Positions 60,119-64,000 of a DNA stretch of 64,000 bases are shown here, piece after piece. This DNA comes from Blastopirellula retiformator (lineage in GTDB: Bacteria; Planctomycetota; Planctomycetia; Pirellulales; Pirellulaceae). A program made the position numbers and the translations under genes. Location of the stretch: assembly GCF_007859755.1 (NCBI RefSeq), contig NZ_SJPF01000002.1, positions 639,729 to 703,728 of the forward strand, read 5' to 3'. The notes below the pieces were generated by a model. That model searched no databases and had not been told where the DNA came from. It saw nothing but the letters and a program-made list of their open reading frames with translations. How positions within the stretch are numbered: the stretch's first letter is position 1; the number at the start of each line of letters is the position of its first letter.

Positions 60119-61204
60119 ATGGCTGCAAGTCATTCCGATTGCGATCTGCATGTAGTCGAGAGTTCGCCCCTCTCTCCGTGCACTGGCGTATGCCGATTGC
60201 GCACGCCGGAGAACGATTGCGTCGGATGTGGACGAACGATCCAGGAAATCGCTCGTTGGCCGCTTGCCGACGACGAGGATAAGCGGCGTATTCTTCGTTT
60301 GTCTCGCGAGCGGCGAAACGATCCGAACCTGACCAACCGCTCTCGTCGCGATGGCTTCACGCTGGTCGAACTGCTGGTGGTGATCGCCATTATCGGCGTG
60401 CTAATCGCATTGCTGCTGTCGGCGGTCCAAGCCGCTCGCGAGGCGGCGCGAAAAACGACCTGCAAGAATCATCTGCGGCAAGTCGGCCTGGCGATTCATC
60501 TCCATGAATCGGCTCTCAAGAAATTTCCGGTCGGCTGCATTGGCTGTCGGTTCCAAGCGCCGGCGGCAGGCCAGCCGTTCGTGCCGCAACGATTTCTGTC
60601 GTGGAACATCCAGATCCTTCCCTACCTGGAGCAAGACGCCCTGTACCAGCAGTTCGATCTGTCGGTCCCTTCCTACCAGTCGCCCAACAGGGAAGCCGGC
60701 GCCAATCTGCTGACGGTCTTCCTTTGCCCTAGCACGCCTGATCCGACCGAGCTCAACACGACAGGCCTGTGGAAAGACATGGCGTTTACCGACTACTGCG
60801 GCGTCTATGGGGTCGAAGGGTCAGGTCGAGAAGCGACCGATCCCAACAGCAAACACAACCTGGCGCCTCAGTACCTGGGGGTGATGCTGTACGAAGAAGC
60901 GATGAAACACCGCGATGTCGCCGATGGACTATCGCACACCGCGCTAGTCGCCGAGACCATTCGCCGCCGCGTGACCGAAAACGAATGGGCCAACGGGAAC
61001 AATCTGTTCGCCCAAGAAGGATCAACGCCGATCAACGCGGTCTCGGGCCTGGGCAACGACATCGGCAGTCCCCATCCAGGCGGCGCCCATCTCGTCTTTT
61101 GCGACGGACATGTTCAATTTCTGGCCGAGACGGTCGATCAGGAAGCGCTGAACGGCATTCTCACCAAGTCGGGCGGCGAAGTTCCCTCGGATCAAATTCA
61201 ATAA
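60119..61204 (+). CDS. DUF1289 / DUF1559 fusion: four-Cys domain ahead of a pilin-like leader
   Basis: 361 residues from ATG 60119. Residues 18-60 match DUF1289: SPC21TGVC25...C34VGC37GRTIQEIARWPLADDED, a small four-cysteine domain thought to bind a metal or Fe-S centre. It is followed by a pilin-like site SRRDG79/[16 protein letters not shown] with Glu at +5, then the DUF1559 body (AAREAARKTTCKNHLRQVGL; HPGGAHLVFCDGHVQFLAET). If prepilin peptidase cuts at Gly79, the DUF1289 part would be freed in the cytoplasm; pilin leaders are usually under 30 residues. It is the first gene under the cobalamin riboswitch and probably heads a unit with the two PEP-CTERM genes. The ribosome-binding site is weak. 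The start could lie further upstream, since the frame is open to 59990, but that would run into the riboswitch platform. Confidence 0.82.
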   Translation: MAASHSDCDLHVVESSPLSPCTGVCRLRTPENDCVGCGRTIQEIARWPLADDEDKRRILRLSRERRNDPNLTNRSRRDGFTLVELLVVIAIIGVLIALLLSAVQAAREAARKTTCKNHLRQVGLAIHLHESALKKFPVGCIGCRFQAPAAGQPFVPQRFLSWNIQILPYLEQDALYQQFDLSVPSYQSPNREAGANLLTVFLCPSTPDPTELNTTGLWKDMAFTDYCGVYGVEGSGREATDPNSKHNLAPQYLGVMLYEEAMKHRDVADGLSHTALVAETIRRRVTENEWANGNNLFAQEGSTPINAVSGLGNDIGSPHPGGAHLVFCDGHVQFLAETVDQEALNGILTKSGGEVPSDQIQ

Positions 61205-61250
61205 CATTCACAACTACACCTGTATTCAAATCATTTGCGGAGAGAGACGG

Positions 61251-61982
61251 ATGCGACTTTTCACGGCCCTTCTACTGGCGCTGCTGCCGGCGACGTGCTT
61301 TGCGGACGCCGTTACTGATTTCGACGACATCGACTATTGGGTCGGATCGGGATCCAACCAGGCGGCGATGGTGATCGACTGGGGCGAAGGTAGCGACACC
61401 CCGCCAGCGCTCACTTGGGGCTATCGCTGGGACGGAACCGCCACCGGCGAAGACATGTTCCGCGCGATCGTCGCCGCGGACGAGCGTTTGTACGCGAAGA
61501 TCGATGCTGTGGTCGGTCCGTACGGCGTCTCGTTGTATGGCATCGGCTATGACTACAACGACGACGGCATGTTTGGCCTGGACGATGGAAGCGTCTTTGA
61601 CGCCAACGGCATCGCAGGGGTTGCGGCTCCTGCCGATGGCGGCATGGCGCTCGATTCCGGCGATCTCTATCACGAAGGCTGGTTCACCGGCTTTTGGATC
61701 TATGGCGTCGCTGGACTGGATGGCCTCGGCGATCCGACGAATCCGTACGATGGCGGTTCTTGGACCGGGGCCGTGAGCGGGATGTCAGGTCGCGAACTCG
61801 CCAACAACGATTGGGACAGCTACGCCTTTTCGCCGACGTTCAACTTCAGCAACTTTGCGACCAACCCGGTCGCGGCCGAAGTGAACGCCGTGCCCGAGCC
61901 GAGCAGCTTGGCTTTGTTGGGAATCGCCGGCGTCAGCCTAGCGCTGCTTCGCCGTCGTCGCCGGTCCGCCAACAACTCCTAG
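61251..61982 (+). CDS. PEP-CTERM secreted protein 3 (riboswitch unit)
   Basis: 243 residues with GGAGAGAG before the ATG. Signal peptide (MRLFTALLLALLPATCFA), then an Asp/Gly/Trp-rich domain (YWVGSGSNQAAMVIDWGEGS, LTWGYRWDGTATGEDMFRAI, YDYNDDGMFGLDDGSVFDAN) with several Ca-loop-like acidic stretches, and the sorting end VPEPSSLALLGIAGVSLALL with RRRRR. I cannot name the family. It starts 46 bases after the fusion gene, so it is very probably controlled by the same riboswitch. It may be a surface receptor or capture protein for corrinoid, an inference from regulation only. Confidence 0.85.
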   Translation: MRLFTALLLALLPATCFADAVTDFDDIDYWVGSGSNQAAMVIDWGEGSDTPPALTWGYRWDGTATGEDMFRAIVAADERLYAKIDAVVGPYGVSLYGIGYDYNDDGMFGLDDGSVFDANGIAGVAAPADGGMALDSGDLYHEGWFTGFWIYGVAGLDGLGDPTNPYDGGSWTGAVSGMSGRELANNDWDSYAFSPTFNFSNFATNPVAAEVNAVPEPSSLALLGIAGVSLALLRRRRRSANNS

Positions 61983-62029
61983 ATCGCATGCGCGTTCATC
62001 TTTGAAAACGTACTCCACTTAGGAATCTC

Positions 62030-62854
62030 ATGTGCATCCATCTGCGCCTGCTCGGTCTGATCGCGGCGATTTTGGCGACCTGCCATCTCGCCTCGCGGCA
62101 TGCCATGGCGGACTTCGCCAATGCAATCGTCGACTACGATCCGGGTTACGCGGCGAGCAGCGGCTACACTTCGGCCGGAGGGACGCAAGCCCTCGGCGCG
62201 CCAACTCGCGATACTGGTTTCGGCAGCCAAGTCGGCGTCTTCTACTCTCCGTACCAAAGCAGTGAGATCGCCCAGATCGGTCCTGGCGGTCATTTGACCG
62301 TCAGTTTCGCAGACCCCGTGATCAACGATATCGCGAATCCCTTTGGGATTGACCTGCTAGTTTTCGGCAACGCCTTCTACTTAAATTCTGGCGGCGTCGC
62401 CGGCGCCGTCGCCGCCGAGCCAGGCGTCATCTCGGTCAGCCAAGATAACGTGACGTACTACGAGATCTCGGGCGTTTTCGCCGACACCGCCTTTCCGACG
62501 CTCGGCTACCAGGACACCGCGTATAGCGGCAGCGGCAATTCGGGCGGCACGATTCTGACCGACTTTACGAAACCGGTCGATCCGTCGTTTGACGCCACCG
62601 GGCTGACCGAGGCCGCGATCAACGCCGCCTACAACGGCTCGGGCGGCGGAACCGGCGTCGATATTGGCAGCGTCGGGCTCGAATGGATTCAGTACGTTCG
62701 CGTCAGCCTCGCCGGCGGCAGCGCGATTGAAATCGACGCGTTCGCTGATGTTGCGGCTGCGGCCGCCCCCGAGCCCAGCAGTTTGGCGCTATTAGGAATT
62801 GCCGGCGTCAGCTTGGCGCTGCTCCGTCGTCGCCGCGGCGCGAGAGTCTCGTAG
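62030..62854 (+). CDS. PEP-CTERM secreted protein 4 (riboswitch unit)
   Basis: 274 residues. Signal peptide (LRLLGLIAAILATCHLASRHAMA), a beta-rich domain (VVDYDPG-like start, GGHLTVSFADPVINDIANPF, GIDLLVFGNAFYLNSGGVAG, GVDIGSVGLEWIQYVRVSLA) and the sorting end APEPSSLALLGIAGVSLALL with RRRR. This end is nearly identical to that of the preceding protein, so the pair are probably sorted together or the tails share a recent origin. No catalytic motif seen and family not recognised. It follows the previous gene by 47 bases with AGGA upstream. A family-B repeat begins 6 bases after its stop. Confidence 0.85.
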   Translation: MCIHLRLLGLIAAILATCHLASRHAMADFANAIVDYDPGYAASSGYTSAGGTQALGAPTRDTGFGSQVGVFYSPYQSSEIAQIGPGGHLTVSFADPVINDIANPFGIDLLVFGNAFYLNSGGVAGAVAAEPGVISVSQDNVTYYEISGVFADTAFPTLGYQDTAYSGSGNSGGTILTDFTKPVDPSFDATGLTEAAINAAYNGSGGGTGVDIGSVGLEWIQYVRVSLAGGSAIEIDAFADVAAAAAPEPSSLALLGIAGVSLALLRRRRGARVS

Positions 62855-62860
62855 CTTTCC

Positions 62861-63021
62861 TAGCGCGTTTTTCTGATAGCTGTAGCGTTTCTGGCGTTGG
62901 TGAGGCAAGCTGCTCAAGGCGACCGAAGCAGGCGAATCCTCAAGATTCGTCGATGCAGGTCAACGCCGACCAGCGCGGCCACAACCAGCCAAAACGCTAA
63001 AGCTGGAAGAAAACCGCTCTA
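62861..63021. repeat. MITE-like repeat family B, copy 2
   Basis: 161 bases, the same length as copy 1 and nearly identical through the interior (GAGGCAAGCT...GACCGAAGCAGGCGAATCC...). The left terminal repeat has diverged (TAGCGCG) while the right one (AAAACCGCTCTA) is intact. It ends the riboswitch unit. Confidence 0.87.
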
Positions 63022-63099
63022 AAGGCGACAATCCGACGACCGCACTAGGCGATCGTCGGATTGCGTTCCCCTCCCGAGATTTGTCCACGGCCCCGTTAG

Positions 63100-63130
63100 C
63101 TGCCTGTTGAGAAAATCGACGGACTGTTAG
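63100..63130. repeat. Deletion derivative of repeat family A
   Basis: Only the two ends remain, CTGCCTGTTGA joined directly to GAAAATCGACGGACTG, with the whole interior gone. It is flanked on both sides by TTAG, where other copies have CTAG or CTAA, as expected for a 4-base target duplication. The right-hand TTAG contains the stop codon (minus-strand TAA) of the histidine kinase gene. Confidence 0.8.
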
Positions 63131-64000
63131 CTGAACTCTCTGGCCAGGCATTCTTCGAGCGTTGCGCGCAACTTGCCGATCTCCATCGGGATCGACGCCA
63201 ACGCGTCGATGTTTTCGTAGTCGGCGAGATCCGCCCCCTCAAGCGTCATTCGATCGGACATGGCGATGATCTTGGGAGGCTGCTCATTATCCGTTTGACT
63301 GACCAGTTGGGTGACGCGACCGGCGATCGAAAACACATCGTACGTCGGCAACTTGCAGTCGACCATCAGAATGTCGAACTCCTTCCGTCGCAGCATCGCC
63401 AGCACTTCGTTCCCATCCTTGGCGACGTCAGACGTATAGCCCAACTGATGCAGCTGCTCGGTCAGATAGAGTTGGAGCGGGCGATTGGGATGAGCGACCA
63501 AGACGTGCCGTTTCGTCGACGTCACTGGGGTATCTTCGCCGTTGCCAACCAGCTTCAGGAAATGGGGGCGTTTGATTTGGGGGCGCCGTGGCGGATTCAA
63601 CCGGCGATGCGAATCGTTCGGCAGGTCGTGTACCGGAATGTCGCACCAGAAGTGCGAGCCCTTCCAACGCACGCTCTCCACTCCCATTTCTCCTCCGAGC
63701 AATCGCACCAACTGAAAAGCGAGCGACAGCCCCAGGCTCGACTTCATGTGCGTTGGCAGACCGCTCAGCCTTCCTTGCGCGAATGCCGCCTGTAACTCTT
63801 CGAGCAATTCGGCGGGCACACCGACTCCGGTATCGAGAACGGAGATCCGGATCCGTCCACCGTTACAATCCCGCGCCATCGTCGTACCGCGAATGTCGAT
63901 ACGGCCCTGAGTCGTAAACTTGATCGCATTGGACAGCAGCTGCACCAAGATCTGCCGAACGATCTGTCCATCGCACTGAACGACTTGGGCGAATCGATCG
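63127..64000 (-). CDS. Hybrid sensor histidine kinase, C-terminal part (5' end outside window)
   Basis: At least 290 residues and open to the window edge. The visible part starts inside the ATP-binding domain: VRQILVQLLSNAIKFT (N box), ISVLDTGVGVP (G1), GLSLAFQLVRLLGG (G2) and ESVRWKGSHFWCDIPV. A receiver-like domain follows (about the last 125 residues: RHVLVAHPNRPLQLYLTEQL, FDILMVDCKLP). The phospho-accepting Asp is present, but the acidic pair normally at the end of strand 1 is replaced (VAHPN) and the conserved Lys near the end is not evident (ALASIPM), so this receiver may not be a normal phosphorylation switch. The input domains are not visible. Confidence 0.87.
   Translation of the reverse strand, partial: DRFAQVVQCDGQIVRQILVQLLSNAIKFTTQGRIDIRGTTMARDCNGGRIRISVLDTGVGVPAELLEELQAAFAQGRLSGLPTHMKSSLGLSLAFQLVRLLGGEMGVESVRWKGSHFWCDIPVHDLPNDSHRRLNPPRRPQIKRPHFLKLVGNGEDTPVTSTKRHVLVAHPNRPLQLYLTEQLHQLGYTSDVAKDGNEVLAMLRRKEFDILMVDCKLPTYDVFSIAGRVTQLVSQTDNEQPPKIIAMSDRMTLEGADLADYENIDALASIPMEIGKLRATLEECLAREFS

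Noticed and set aside
1-64000. tRNA, rRNA, tmRNA genes or a replication origin
   Set aside because: None seen: no cloverleaf with a recognisable T-loop, no rRNA core sequence, no cluster of DnaA boxes. A tRNAscan/Infernal run would be needed to exclude them fully.

Overview
The window reads as a chromosomal segment of a planctomycete, probably from the Blastopirellula / Bremerella / Rhodopirellula group. The evidence is two DUF1559 pseudopilin-like genes, a secreted protein with a LEPR-type N-terminal anchor motif, an ECF sigma factor next to a Ser/Thr kinase, a large exosortase/PEP-CTERM inventory, a Tad pilus locus and several families of short dispersed repeats. This assignment rests on recognising gene content, not on a database comparison.

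Layout. (1) 1-5.2 kb is a decayed, repeat-rich edge: a broken family-43 glycosidase, an orphan secretin-domain protein between two copies of a hairpin repeat, a sulfatase stub, IS66 relics, and then two Fur-family regulators flanking a histidine-rich exported protein, with palindromes beside each of the three genes. (2) 5.2-18.1 kb is a complete Tad (type IVb, Flp) pilus locus on the + strand: flp, prepilin peptidase, tadE-like, a double-length cpaB, tadG-like, cpaE, cpaF, tadB, tadC, a DUF192 gene, the secretin cpaC, a Gly-rich lipoprotein and tadD. (3) 18.1-25.7 kb is a minus-strand cassette: ECF sigma factor, a kinase fused to a DJ-1/PfpI domain, and a large beta-helix plus SGNH secreted protein. 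It is bounded by oppositely oriented copies of a 0.25 kb element and by IS5 and ISL3 transposase fragments. (4) 26.1-50.1 kb is an exopolysaccharide locus: a Wza-like export lipoprotein, two small secreted proteins and an acyltransferase on +, then 15 minus-strand genes with very short or overlapping junctions (exosortase, Wzc-like kinase, EpsI, WecA-like initiating transferase, nine glycosyltransferases, a Wzy-like polymerase and a Wzx-like flippase). (5) 51.1-63.0 kb carries a 1419-residue TPR protein, four PEP-CTERM proteins and two DUF1559 proteins. Its right half is headed by a cobalamin riboswitch. (6) The right edge holds part of a hybrid histidine kinase.

How the genes fit together. 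The Tad genes build a Flp pilus from cytoplasmic ATPase to outer-membrane secretin. The EPS locus has every part of a Wzx/Wzy pathway plus an exosortase, and the PEP-CTERM proteins nearby are its likely sorting substrates. The sigma-kinase-secreted protein cassette looks like a self-contained envelope-signalling unit.

The least familiar system is the riboswitch unit at 59.7-62.9 kb. A clear sigma70-type promoter leads directly into a cobalamin aptamer. The first gene fuses a four-cysteine DUF1289 domain in front of a type IV pilin-like signal and DUF1559 body. Two PEP-CTERM surface proteins of no family I recognise follow. This suggests a vitamin B12-responsive surface system that I cannot match to a described one.
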